DNA of 64,000 nucleotides from Phytopythium helicoides (taxonomy: Eukaryota > Oomycota > Peronosporomycetes > Pythiales > Pythiaceae): NCBI GenBank assembly GCA_024867545.1, contig JANFNE010000006.1:1200001-1264000 (forward strand), given 5' to 3'. The position numbers were made by a program, and so were the translations under genes. Below the pieces are notes generated by a model. That model did no database searches. It saw only the letters and a program-made list of their open reading frames with translations, and had not been told where the DNA came from. Every line of letters begins with the position of its first letter. Positions within the stretch are counted from its first letter, which is position 1. This document shows positions 48,600-62,684 of this stretch, one piece after another.

Positions 48600-51465
48600 A
48601 TGCTCGCGACGTCCACGCGGCGGCTGCGGCGCGACGCGCTCGCGGCGCTGCGCAAGCCCCAGAGCCCGCGGCTCCTGCACGCGCTGCACCAGGTGCGCCC
48701 GGCTCTCGCGCTCTCCCGCGCGGCCCGTCGGCGGCGCTCGGGGGACTTTCCGAGACGGACTTCTGACGGCCAGCCCTCTCTGTATGAATGGGGAACACAG
48801 CAACTGGGCGCGACGCTGACGCGCGGCGGGGCGTTCGGCGCGCTGCTGCAGACGGCGCCGCAGCGCCACGCGGCGCTCGCCAGGCAGCTGCTGCAGGCCT
48901 CGCGGCCGCTCTCTTCGCGTCAGTGCGCTGCGGCGTGGCGGACTGCTGCGATCGGAGGAACTGACGGGCGTTGTGCATTTCGCGACAGTCACCAGGGCGG
49001 AGCGGCGACAGGCGACCAGCCTCGCGGCGTGGCTGTCCGAGAAGATCCCCAAGGGCTTTGGACGCTTCTACCCGAAGAACGGCGGCGGCGGCGGCGCTGC
49101 GAATGGAGCCAAGGCGGGACCGCCCAAGAGCGGCAGCGGAGCCGGAGCGACAGAGAAGCCTGCAGGTGAGGTCAAGAAGCTGAGCTCCAAGACGGCGGAC
49201 GGCGGAAAGAAGACCACCGGAGGCAGCGGCGGATCGTTTGGCGGAGGAAGCGGCGGTGGCAACTCGGGACGCGAGGGCATGGCGTACCTGATCCCACTCG
49301 CGATTGCAGCGCTGTTCCTCTCGGACCTTGCCTCGGTCGAGAAACCCATGCAGGAGATCACATACCAGGAGTTCCGCAACAGCTTCCTGGAGAGCGGCAA
49401 GGTCGAGAAGGTTGTCGTCGTCAACAAAAAGTACGTCAAGGTCTTCCTCCGCGACGACGCAGATGCGATGGAGAGTGGTGGGGCAGAGTATGCGGACTGG
49501 AACAACGCTCGGCCGCAGGAGTTCGGCCAGCAGCCGCAGTATCAGTACCAGCAGCAGCAGCAACACCACGATGAGTCCAACCACGGCCATGCGCCGTCAT
49601 CGATGTCGGCGCGGATGCGACCTGCGCACAACCAGGCGTCGCACTACTTCAACATTGGCAGCGTCGAGAGCTTTGAGCGCCAGCTGGAGCACGCACAGCA
49701 CCAGATGGGTCTGCGGCCGCACGACTATATCCCAGTTCAGTACGCCAACGAGATCAACATCGGAAGTGAGCTGCTCAAGTTCCTGCCGACGATTGTTCTT
49801 GTTGGATTCCTCCTCATGTCGATGCGTGGTCTCGGCGGTGCTGGCGGAAGCGGCGGCGGTGGTATCGGCAACATCTTCAAGGTCGGCAAGAGCCCTGCCA
49901 AGAAGATCACCAAGGAGGACATCAACATCACGTTCAAGGATGTCGCCGGTGTCGATGAAGCAAAGAAGGAGATCATGGAGTTTGTCGAGTTCCTGCGTAA
50001 CCAGAAGCGGTTCACCGACCTTGGTGCAAAGATCCCGAAGGGTGCGCTGCTCGTTGGTCCCCCTGGTACGGGTAAGACGCTGCTGGCCAAGGCTACCGCA
50101 GGCGAAGCGAGTGTCCCGTTCTTCAGCATTTCCGGCTCGGACTTCATTGAGATGTTTGTCGGTGTCGGCCCTTCCCGTGTGCGCGACCTCTTCCGTGAGG
50201 CTCGTGCAAACGCTCCGTGCATTGTGTTCATCGATGAAATTGATGCTGTTGCTCGCGCGCGTAGTAAGGGCAGCTTTTCGGGAGGCAATGACGAACGTGA
50301 AAACACACTGAACCAGCTTCTAGTCGAGATGGATGGTTTCAACTCAAGTGAGGGCGTTGTGGTGCTTGCTGGTACGAACCGCGCCGACATTCTCGACAAG
50401 GCTATTCTTCGTCCTGGTCGCTTTGACCGACAGATCACGGTCGACAAGCCCGACATCAAGGGCCGTCGCGAGATCTTTAAGGTCCACTTGAAGGGTCTGC
50501 ATCTTGACGGCAACGTGGATGACTTTGCTCGCCGAATGGCTGCGCTCACGCCTGGTTTCGCCGGTGCCGAGATTGCCAACATCTGTAACGAGGCTGCGAT
50601 TGTGGCAGCGCGTCGCAATGGCAAGAGCATCCAGTTCAAGGACTTCGAGGAGGCTACGGATCGTGTTATTGGCGGTCTCGAGACGAACCGCATCATGTCT
50701 CCGGAGGAGAAGCGGACAGTGGCATACCACGAAGCCGGCCACGCTGTTGCTGGTTGGTTCCTCGAGCACGCAGACCCGCTGCTGAAGGTGACGATCGTGC
50801 CGCGTGGCAAGGGATCGCTCGGTTACGCGCAGTACCTGCCGAAGGAAGTGGCGCTGCACAGCAAGGAGGCGATGATCGACATCATGTGCATGGCTCTTGG
50901 TGGCCGCGCTTCCGAGTTCATCAACTTCGACGGCCGTATCACAACGGGCGCCTCTGACGATCTGCGCCGCGTGACGCAGATTGCCTACTCGATGGTGCAG
51001 CTCTACGGTATGAACGATCGTGTCGGTCAGCTCTCGTTCCCGAAGGAGGAGGGCTCATTCGGCAACGATAAGCTCTACAGTGAGAAGACGGCACAGGTGA
51101 TTGACGAAGAGGTGCAGAAAATCGTTGACGCAGCGTACAAGCGCACGAAGGAGCTGCTGCGGGACAAGCAGAACGTTCTCCACGAGCTGGCAGAGGAACT
51201 GCTGAAGAATGAGACAATCAACCACTCGGACCTTGTGCGCGTGCTTGGTCCGCGGCCGTTTGGCGGCAACAAGACGTACACGGAGTTCGTCGAGGAGTCC
51301 TGGAAGGAGGCCGACAAGTACGAGGCGGACAAGGCTGCCAAGAAGGATGCCGCTGTCGCTGGGGTATCAACTGTGGAGGCGACAGCCACAGAAACGACGA
51401 CCGGTGTGGCAGCGAGTAGCGATAGTGCGGAAGAGCCGACGAGCGACAAGCCGGAGAACAAGTGA
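48600..51465 (+). CDS. AFG3L2: Mitochondrial m-AAA metalloprotease (AFG3/Yta10-like)
   Basis: Exons 48600-48692, 48801-48918 and 48989-51465; 895 residues. The Arg/Ala/Leu-rich N-terminus (MLATSTRRLRRDALAALRKP…) fits a mitochondrial presequence. A Gly/Lys-rich linker precedes membrane segment 1 (~165-182). The FtsH extracellular domain follows (…ITYQEFRNSFLESGKVEKVV…, with a Gln/His-rich insert), then membrane segment 2 (~330-350). The AAA module has Walker A GPPGTGKTLLAKA (~427), Walker B IVFIDEIDAV and second region of homology RPGRFDRQ. The M41 protease domain has the zinc motif HEAGHAVAGW (~650). It would form a hexamer in the inner membrane facing the matrix, degrading misfolded membrane proteins and maturing ribosomal subunits. 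Confidence 0.97.
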
Positions 51466-51803
51466 GGAGCTCCCGAAGGTGAGTGAATCCATCCGCTTGT
51501 AGCTCGTAGTCTCCACTGCAATCCGGGAAAACGAAAGAAAATGATAATGACAGCGGGCGGCGCCGACGCAATAGATCGTGGCCGCTCGTCCTGGAAACGC
51601 AGCGCGGATGAGGAACGAATGTTATCATGGCATTGCTCCTTCACACGCAAGTTGCTTGCCGGGTCTGCCGCCTTCTTCTACCTTTTCCCGGGGATTCATA
51701 TTTACGCACTTCCTGGCCCTTCCCTTCTTCTTCTGCTTGTTCCTGCGGCGCGCGCGCTCTGTTATAGTACAATGCTCGCCCCGCAGCGCGCGTGTCTGCC
51801 CGC
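51466..51803. other. Intergenic region between converging genes
   Basis: 3' flanks of the m-AAA protease and the PDZ-like gene. Nothing else is recognised. Confidence 0.6.
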
Positions 51804-52742
51804 TCACAGGGTACTCGTGTGCTCGTAGCCGTTGCGGAAGGCGAACTGCCGCTCGAGGTGCGACGACAGGTTGAGCGTGCGGATGACCTCCTTGAGCGGC
51901 ATGCGCGTGACGTCGATGTCGTTGATGGCGCACAGCACGCTGCCTTTGCGCACGAGCCCGCTGTTCTCGATGGTGCCCTTCATGCCGTCGTACGTGCGCA
52001 CGAACCCGTCGACCGTGGGCGGCTGCCGGCCCTGCGCGTCTGGGTCGACTTGCAGCACAAGTCCGCAGGGTCCGGGCGGCACGATGATGGTGATGAGCGG
52101 GTTGGCGCGCGCCTTCCAGTCCTCCTCCGTGAGCGACTCTGCGTCCTCGTCCGAGGCCGCGTAGGCCGCGGCCGCGAACGAGTTGTTGTAGTAGCTGGCG
52201 CTCTTGCGGCGCGGGGGCAGCGAGACGCCGAGCGATCGCTCCCGCTCGCGCCTGCGCTTCCGCCTGGCGCGCGGGTCGTCCGTGTCCTGGTCGCTGTCGG
52301 CGCTGTCGTCGTCGCACGTCCTGGTGGTGGCGTCGTCGTCGCTGTCGTCGCTGCCGTCGTCGTCGTCCGCCGCGCCCATGCGCGTGATGAGCAGCTGGAA
52401 CTTGCTGCGCGGGCTCAGCGGCGGCTCGTGCAGCTTGGCGCGGAAGGCGTCGGCGATGGCCTGCGCGGACGGCGGGCCGAGCGCGCGCAGCTGCTCGAGC
52501 GCGTCCTCCTCGTGGCGGCAGTCGTCCGACAGCGCGTACGTCTCGCCGCGGCTGTGCTGCTCGGGCGTCGGGTGCGCGTACTGCAGCGGGTGGCTCGGGG
52601 GCACGAGGCTCGAGTACTTGGCCGCGATGGCCAGCGGCACGGCCTTGCCGTTGCGCGCGTGTAGGTGGCGGTCTCCTCCGGCGGTCAGCGCGAGCGCGCG
52701 CTCGTCGCCGCGGCCGGTGCACGAGCACAGCGCGGCGCCCAT
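51804..52742 (-). CDS. PDZ-like domain protein with possible N-terminal lipidation
   Basis: Single exon from the ATG at 52742, 312 residues. MGAALCSC places Gly at position 2 and Cys at 6 and 8, a possible N-myristoylation plus palmitoylation signal. The middle is acidic (Asp/Ser runs) followed by a basic stretch (RARRKRRRERERS). The C-terminal ~100 residues read like a PDZ domain: NPLITIIVPPGPCGLVLQVD (carboxylate-binding-loop position), GTIENSGLVRKGSVLCAIND, and MPLKEVIRTL (peptide-groove helix). The frame is also open to 52790, right after a good acceptor (cttccttag), so an upstream exon is possible. It would act as a membrane-bound scaffold. Confidence 0.72.
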   Translation of the reverse strand: MGAALCSCTGRGDERALALTAGGDRHLHARNGKAVPLAIAAKYSSLVPPSHPLQYAHPTPEQHSRGETYALSDDCRHEEDALEQLRALGPPSAQAIADAFRAKLHEPPLSPRSKFQLLITRMGAADDDDGSDDSDDDATTRTCDDDSADSDQDTDDPRARRKRRRERERSLGVSLPPRRKSASYYNNSFAAAAYAASDEDAESLTEEDWKARANPLITIIVPPGPCGLVLQVDPDAQGRQPPTVDGFVRTYDGMKGTIENSGLVRKGSVLCAINDIDVTRMPLKEVIRTLNLSSHLERQFAFRNGYEHTSTL

Positions 52743-53405
52743 GAGGCTCGATGGGAGATCCGAAGTGGCGGCGCCTCGGCTCGAACCCACCTAAGGAAGG
52801 AAGGAAAGCCATTTCTTTGCTTTTGCGATTGATTTTCGCGCTTTTTTTTTCGAGGAGGGAGGATGCGATTGGGTGAAAATGGGGGAGGGAGGGATTGGAT
52901 TGGAGGAAATGGTGCGCGGCTGCATAAATGCGGAGAAAATAATAAAAAAAAAATAATAAAAAATGTTGCCACAACGCGACGAGGGATTGTTTACAGTTGG
53001 AAACCTCAAGTTGGGAGCCAAAGCGAGTGGCGGGATGGCAGAAAGCGCAGGCTGCGTGGCGTGCTTAGCTGCATGTAGCGTTCGCGTTGTCTGTTTGACG
53101 CGCTCGCCTCCCTCATCTCTTGGAGCTGACTTTTTTTGTTGGTGGTGATATTGCGGAAAGTATCTTTTGACCACGCTAAGGGTCGGGCGAGGCAAAGATC
53201 TCGAGGGGCGACATAGTGGAGACAAGTCAGATGCCCTCATCGATAGGACGACTGCGCGCCGTCACCATCCTGATTGGTGCTGCCAGCTCACTCTCTCTCT
53301 CCATGCCACGTACCCCAACGAGGATAATGCCAGTCTCACGCAGTTGCTGCGCTCCAGTGATTTTTTTTCCCAGCATCTGAAACACATCCGACTGGCATCA
53401 ATGTA
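52743..53405. other. Intergenic region
   Basis: 660 bp upstream of the PDZ-like gene and downstream of the mannosidase gene. AT-rich part with a poly-A/T stretch (about 52935-52965) and runs of A and T near 52843 and 53130. No gene is recognised. Confidence 0.6.
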
Positions 53406-55450
<2,045 letters not shown>

Positions 55451-55643
55451 GGGGCTCGAGTCTTGAGCTGCTCGTTAGCTGCTTCACTGGGAATGGACTC
55501 ACATCCAGCAATGGATCTTGAAAGATCTTGAAAAGTCGTTCAACTGTGAACCCATCCACCTTAGTCTCTGTTGTGGACCACCCATTCGATCTTGAAGCGG
55601 CGCATGGTGGAGCGCGCCACCAGGTGCGAGATATCGGCCCGCC

Positions 55644-58600
55644 ATGTTCGCGCCTGGCTGGCAGAATAGCTGGCTCCTGCTCGTCTTGGTGCTCGGCTAT
55701 GCGTTCCTGAATCGCTATCGGCTGCTTGGGCTGGTGGTGGCCAAACTGGTGACGTTGAAGCTTGCGCGTGACCGAGACTCAGCACCTCTGCAGGTTACTG
55801 CGCAAATTGAGAGCGTCAGGTTTAGTCCTTGTGAGCTGCGGAATGTGAAATTCAGTAGCGGAGAGCGATGGAGTATCGAGTTCTCTCGGATTACACTGCG
55901 TAGCTTTGTGCGGGAGTTCTTCCGGTCGTTTGGACAGGTGCGCATCCTTGCCCTCGAGGTCGACGCTGTCACAGCTACACTTGGAAATCTCGAGGACGAG
56001 TACGCAGTCAACATACTAAGTAGCCGACAGCGAAACGTGAACAGCAAATGCTCTACGAAGAATTCACTATGTACGTGATCACCTTTGTTGTTATGTAGAT
56101 GCTCTACATTGACACGCACCCGCTTCTTCAGCTTCAGTAAGCACCAACAAAGTCAGCCCACTCGCGTTTTTCCGATTTGTCGACTTTCGTATCAACAACA
56201 TCCAGATCACTGTGCAATTGCTCGATATTGCAGCATTCTTTCATTGCAATGATATACATGTCGCTATTACGGATGTCTTCACGTCGCTAAATCTCATTCA
56301 ACTGAGCTCCAGCATATCATCCCTCCACTTCAGCACTTGCTCTAGAGATGCTAAGGCGGGGAATAACGTTGAGAGTAACTTAAGTGACGTCTTGCTGAGC
56401 CTACCGGGCGCCAGTGCTCAGTTTGACTTTGATTTGACCTCTCTTCTGGTTACCAGAAGCAGGGTGCAAGGAACTGAAGGCAAGCCAGCAAATATAAACT
56501 GCAATATGAACTTCATAGAAAAGCTGTTCGATACACACTGCGAACTAGTTCGGCGAGGGTGGGTCACACTTCCAACTCGAAGAAAGAGCAATCCGCAGCT
56601 GCGCGTAGATAGTCAAGAAGATGCACCACCCAATCCAAAGCCTATTCCTCACATAGAAGTCACTGACTTCTGGGTATTCGCCCGAATATCGAGTATTGAT
56701 GAAGTTTATGGAGCCTGTGCAGCGGCTGTGTCAGTGGAAGTTGCTAGGCTCACTGTTCAACAGGTCGAATCTATCGTACCCGATGAAGGTGATTTAGCAC
56801 CAACGGCGCTGATTCGAGTCTCGATGCTAGGTCAAAAATTTACGACATCAGTTGGTCCCAAGCTTGAAGAGATCTTAGTTCAAGTAAACTCTTTTGACCT
56901 TCGTGTTGACAAAGATAGTCGAGATGGAGCTCGCCGAATACGCGGAGAGCTTGAGTCATGTGCTGTGACAATGACTCCAACAATTGAACAAAATCTTTGT
57001 GGCTTGGTCTGCGCTAGTGATCGCTTGAAAGACTGTCAACGACGTCTTTTGGATAGCCAGAATGAAGAAGACTACAAAAATGAGCCCCAACACGTTATTC
57101 CGACGCAAGAATCAATTCAACTTGAACTTCGAGTGCATCGATGGGAAGCTGAGGTTAGTGTTTTTAATGCAAAAGATAAATCAGTCCGGACAAATATCAA
57201 GTGTCATGGAGCAGAGTCCAAGATCAACTCAGTAACAGAAAGCGGGAGCATGTTGAGTGTCAAGCACGATATCTTCATTCAACGCATTGGCGCTCAACTG
57301 AGATTAGTGGATAAGCCAACAGAAGCTGAAAACCAGCACGTGGCAACATTCATTGATGTCAATATCTTGATGTCCAAGAAAGTACAAAGTGTTCCTCGCA
57401 CTCGAGACGTGTCATTGATTACCAAGTTCGGTCACATCTGTATCAATAACTGCGGAGATCGACTGGATACACATCGAGAGGTCAACCACTTGACTCTTCC
57501 AGCTGTTCTACTTCGTGATATGACAATTAAAAGGAATGAGCACATTTCTTCTGACGTGGTTGAAGTTCAAATGGACATTCAAGTCAATGAGACGAGAGTG
57601 AATTGGAGCCATCAACTTCATACTTCTTTCCTTGGCCAAATCGACGAGCTAGATCGCGCCATCCAGTCGATTGATGGAATGATTGCTCTATCATCGCTTC
57701 AAAAGAATCGGGTCGCACCGGTACACTCTGAAGAGGCCCCAAAGGTGACTGGAATGAACTTGATGTCAAAGAAGAGCAAAATTTTGCTACACGACGTCGC
57801 AGATGTTGCGTCTCGAATTGTTGTATCGCTCACGGATTCCAAGATTCGACTCAAAAAGACTCACTTACTAGCTACAACTAGTTTTGAGAGTGCCTTTACT
57901 CGCTTGTCCTGGGATGAAGAAACTACCCCAGCTGTAGAAGTTGCTACATTAGTTTTCAATCAGAGAACAGAACTAGGGCGACAACGATTCATGGTAAAAA
58001 CGCCATCACAGAGCACGATTACCATGAGCGACTTGCGGATATTGATGTACCCTGATCGAAAATTACTGGCACTGATCCTTCAGTTCGATACACTTGCTGG
58101 AGGAAAAGATTCCGACAAGCGCAGTGAGAAGATATGCGATAGCACTGCTCAAGCTACCTCGATAGATTGCAGCCATTTAATAATCGAGGTACAGTGTCCT
58201 CCAGACGCAAGAAACAACGAATCAGTGAAGGCACGGACATTTTTGATTGACTTGAACACTTTCGGTGTCAAGTTCACTAAGGCCAACCTTGCTGAATGCA
58301 GTGATGCCATGAGAAAGTTTATCCAAAGAATAAGTAGTCCAGCTGCTGCCAGCACCTTATCCACACGAAGCTTCTCAGAGCTCGTTAGCAAGGCGACCAC
58401 ATTTGAGGGACTTGTGGCGGCAAAATCGTTGGTGATCGCACGAGAGGCAACATCTAGTCCGATTGCTGTTTGTATCGGTGTCGAAGTACATTTTGGGCTT
58501 ACAGATATCGAGTGGCAGCAGATTATCGGAGACTCTTCTAGTGACAATAATTTGTTGCGAACTTTGATCTACGATACAAGCGTTTCAAGCAACAGTGTCT

Positions 58601-61600
58601 TGGTTAATGCGGACAAGAACGAGCTCAAAAACATCCCGGCAATGCTTCAGACCATCCAAAGCTCCACGGATACCCAAAGCAGTGATGAAGGTGTCACCAG
58701 TGACAGCAGCCAAAAGAAAAACTTCAGGTTTCGCTTTTTCGGGAATATTGATGTAGGTGTACACAGGTGGACAATTGATTTCCCGTACGGTGACAACACA
58801 ACGCATCAATATTATCAAAGACTCACAGGCACCGATGGCATTAAGGCAATGCGTGTGGTTATCAACGAGTTCATGGTTTGCACACGTCAATTCCAAAAAG
58901 TTGCCCTCCAATTCGACACTATGGGTGTATATCTCGTCAACCGACCACCACCGAAGAACGACGAAGACGATCAAGAGTTTGCCGACCAAGTTCGTCTTAT
59001 GTTTCTACCAGCATTGAGCGCAAATATTATCGTTCATTGGCTTGACGAGTGGCTATCAGTAAAACTCCACGACGGTCCGCAGGAGTTTTCAGTTTCTGCT
59101 GACATCGCACTTCGTCAGCATCCAGCTTTGTGTGCCTGGCCATCTGGCTCAGTACCATGCATGAATGAAGCGCTACTATCTCTCAACTGGGACTACGTGT
59201 ACCCTTGGCTAATCTACGTGGTTACGGACGACGACGACGCCAACTCTATCGAAAAAGATGAGCATTCGAGCAAGGATCTAGAAGAGAGCCTGGCGAGCTC
59301 TCCTATTGTTTACTGTAAAGGCGTCCAATGGGATATGTCTCTCGGAACTATTCAAATCGTTTGGTGGGACGGCATGACCCAAGATCAAGGCGTTATGATC
59401 ATTGTTGGTGAACTCATCTCCCACGGAATAGCACTACATTCTGCTCAGACCGATGCGGCTCTGAGCGCGCAAGATACGAATAGGAATTCAGAAGATTCTA
59501 CATACGATGATCAAATGTCTAATGATGAACTTTGGGGATTGTCAGAGATGACTGTGTATCTAGACCGTCTCCATGGATATTTACTCCACGAGTCAGTTTT
59601 TCAACCTCCTGCTGAATTTTCCGTCACATCTCCGACGAATGGGAACATCAACATGACAGAGGAAGCAGGTGTGATCCCTTTCGAGAGAGTCAGCAACTCT
59701 GAATTCTTCTGGGAAACAATGGGAACGAGCTATCGCCTTGTTCGAACAGATGAATATGACGAAGACAATGATCCTCTGAGTGTTTTATTTTGCGAGCCGA
59801 CCTTGCCTGTAGGAGACAAGATGCATGACGCGTTCGTACCTATTGATTATGGATTTAGCTTGAATGCAGCAACCAAACTGCGCAAGCTCGACAGCTTTGC
59901 TAGGAGTGGCTCTATAAATTTGTCAGCTCTGAGTCCCACAAGTGGAATACCTGGATGTAATCCAGGGTTACCTCCATCACCCAGAGGTGGTAAGCATTGG
60001 AGTCATACTATTCGGTCGCGGCTGTCGAGATTGAAGCGGCGAACAGCGTCGATGGACAATATGCTGCTCAACGATGGGTCTTGCCCCATTCAAGTCGATT
60101 CTATGAAATTGCTGTGGACCCTAGAGACGAGAGATGCCGTTTTCTACATGGTTGCAGTACTGGTGGACAGTTTTCATTTGTTAGCTGATGCCAGAGATCA
60201 GCGTCAACAGCAACAGCAAGGGATGAACAGAACGATAAAGCCTCGCTCGACTGAAGAAGAGACAAGGTCGACAGTAGTTTCCTCTCGCCCACCGTCAAAG
60301 TCAGCTGCATGTGTTTCTGATGTCGGGGCTATCCGTCCTCCTGAAATTGTACGATCTATGTCTGAAAAGAATCAAAACGAATCCAAGGATAAATCTGTGG
60401 AGCAACTGGACCCACGAGTGAATCTTAATCGTCGCGGAAGCACACGAGACACTCTCCTCGACCTCTTAATGCAGGGAAAACTCGGCGCAAAGGCGACTAG
60501 CAATGCAGACGGAGACGATGACAACGCTCAATCTACGCCATTGAATAGTCCAAAAAGCTCTACTGATAGCGACAACTGCTCTCAAACGATTGCCATCAAG
60601 CAGTACACCGTTGATATTCACGACGTTCAGATCAACATGCGCGATGAGAATTCGCGAAGCAGTGTGCTTGTTGCTGCTGATCGAATTCACTTGGAGGTTG
60701 GGATGGATGCTCAGCGAACTAGAAGCGAGGCAAAACTTACATTTCATGTCGTCACGGCACACGTAGCACCAATTGATGTGGACATCTCGACTCGGGTTCT
60801 TTGGTATTCGAACTCAACAAGTACTAGCGGCGGTTCCGGAAGTCGGCGTCTGTCGTCAGCTGCCGCCCCAAGCTCGAGCTCACTCCTCAAACAAGTTTTA
60901 GAAGAATGCAGCTTAAGTGCGACTTATACGCAAGTGCACGCGAGTGGCGCATCTACGATCGACGCTGATCTATCGTTTCTTCAAATTACTAACGATCGGC
61001 ACCAGTTCTATCAGTGCTTGAATGTGCTTCGTCATGTCTTGCTTGCACCTCCGACAACAATGATGCGAGGACGCGCACGACGGACTCAAACCGCTGCCTC
61101 AAGAGCATCCCAAGCAGACTCACTTCCGTCTCCAACTTCACAGCAGGCTACAGGTGGGAGCGACACATGTGGATCACAATCAGTGTCCGGATCCACAGCT
61201 CCACCAACAAAAAAGCTATACGCACAGCTAGTGGAGGAGCTTCGAGCACGTGAACTCAAGACACTCGGAACTGCTGCTCGAGCAGCATTGAGTGCAGTTA
61301 GCTTCAAGTCAATTGCATTTCGCGCGTCAGGAGTCTGCATGCGGCTTCGTCTCAGTCCAGAGATCGCTGGGGCAGACTATGAGTTTGTTGAAATTCGAGC
61401 GGAGGGGCTTACCGGGTCGCACACGTTCTACACGAACCAGTGCGCAAAATTTGTTCTCAATCTGCAGTGGATGGAGGTGACAAATTTACGCCCCGGGCAG
61501 TCTTCTATTGCGTTTGACGATGCCATGTCTGTGCTGCGTGCTAAACTTTTGGTCGACGAACGCCACCAGCATCAAGTTGGGGCATCTCTAAATTCACAAC

Positions 61601-62583
61601 CGTTGCTGTCGTCATTTTCGTCATCTTCTTCTCGACTGGCAAACAACCAGAAAGGGATGCTGTCAGTTCGAGCTGAAAGTGGACCGATCGTTCGTGTGCT
61701 TGGGCAGAAACTTCGTGTGTTGGATGTGCTGGAGGTCAGCATGTTTCCGGAGGTTTCCAACATGATTGTGATTCAGCTTGCCGCGGATTTCTACGACCTA
61801 GTGTTTAAGTTTTTCTTCGCTCAGACGACAGCACCCGAGACCAACGGGGACCTCACGTCAGAGCAATTGCTGTTTGGTCGGAAGGTGAGTGGTGCTACTA
61901 CTAGCACAGGAGCAAGCAGTTCCAGCATCCCTGGACCACCGTCAATGCCAGCAGCTTCAGGAAACTTGAGCACTAATGGCATTCAGCAATCGCCAAGCCT
62001 TCGAAGCCGGTTGCAGGCGCCAGGGTTGCTTTCATCGCCTGGAGCTTCGCGCCGTCGAAGCATCCAACCTTCGAATGCAAGCTCAGTCAGTGGAAGCAGT
62101 TACAGTACTAATGACTCCACTGGCGGTAGTTCAGTCGAGGTGGGAGATGAAGATGACAGCGGTACTTCTGGCGAGTCGGACGGGTGCGAGCTGTTTTACT
62201 TCAAGTATGTCCGGTTCGGCAACGTGCGTCTGCGCATCAACTGCAACGGATTTTTCGTCAACCTGAGCAACTTTGACCTTGATTTACCGCCCTTTGTGTG
62301 CCAGAGCCGGCTATACACATACCAGAAGCTGCTTCAAAAGTTTGAGTCACATCTCAAGTGGTATGTGACCAAAGAAAGCGCGTCATCTGGTCTCTCGCAG
62401 TTCAAGAACCGGCTGCTCAAATGGACACCATCTGCTTCATTGTCGCTATCTTCAGTCACGAATAGCGGAGGGGGTGGAAGCTCCAGCGACAAGAAAGACA
62501 AAAGCAAGCGACAAGACGATGGAGACACTGCAGCTCTTAACGCGCAGGTTCTGTTTGGACCATACTCAGGCACCACCTCTTAG
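55644..62583 (+). CDS. Bridge-like lipid-transfer protein (SABRE/FMP27/Hobbit, BLTP2 family)
   Basis: Two exons, 55644-56070 and 56132-62583; 2292 residues, in the family's 2000-2900 range. An N-terminal membrane helix (WLLLVLVLGYAFL) anchors it, followed by long beta-rich repeats of the RBG/chorein-like groove type (…LEVDAVTATLGNLEDE…, …VDFRINNIQITVQLL…). Mid-protein GVQWDMSLGTIQIVWWDGMT and GLSEMTVYLDRLHGYLLH match the FMP27/SABRE core. QYTVDIHDVQINMRDENSRS matches the segment shared by KIAA0100 and SABRE. The C-terminal YFKYVRFGNVRLRINCNG and the final helix match the family end. Ser/Gly/Asn-rich insertions occur at ~1620-1680 and 1920-2030. Such proteins carry lipids at ER-plasma membrane contacts. 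Confidence 0.88.
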
Positions 62584-62684
62584 ATGATATAGACGTTAGG
62601 CACACACCGATTGAGGGCAAACAAATGCATGCATCATGCTGGATTGTTGTCAGTAACGCCCAAACAAGCCCACACCATATCGGG

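Noticed and set aside
49304..50810. Long ORFs in other frames over the m-AAA protease
   Set aside because: The AAA and M41 motifs lie only in the 48989-51465 frame; the others are shadows.
51625..52974. 449-codon minus ORF and 290-codon plus ORF over the PDZ-like gene
   Set aside because: Both are Arg/Ala/Pro/Val-rich frame shadows of the PDZ-like gene and lack any domain pattern.
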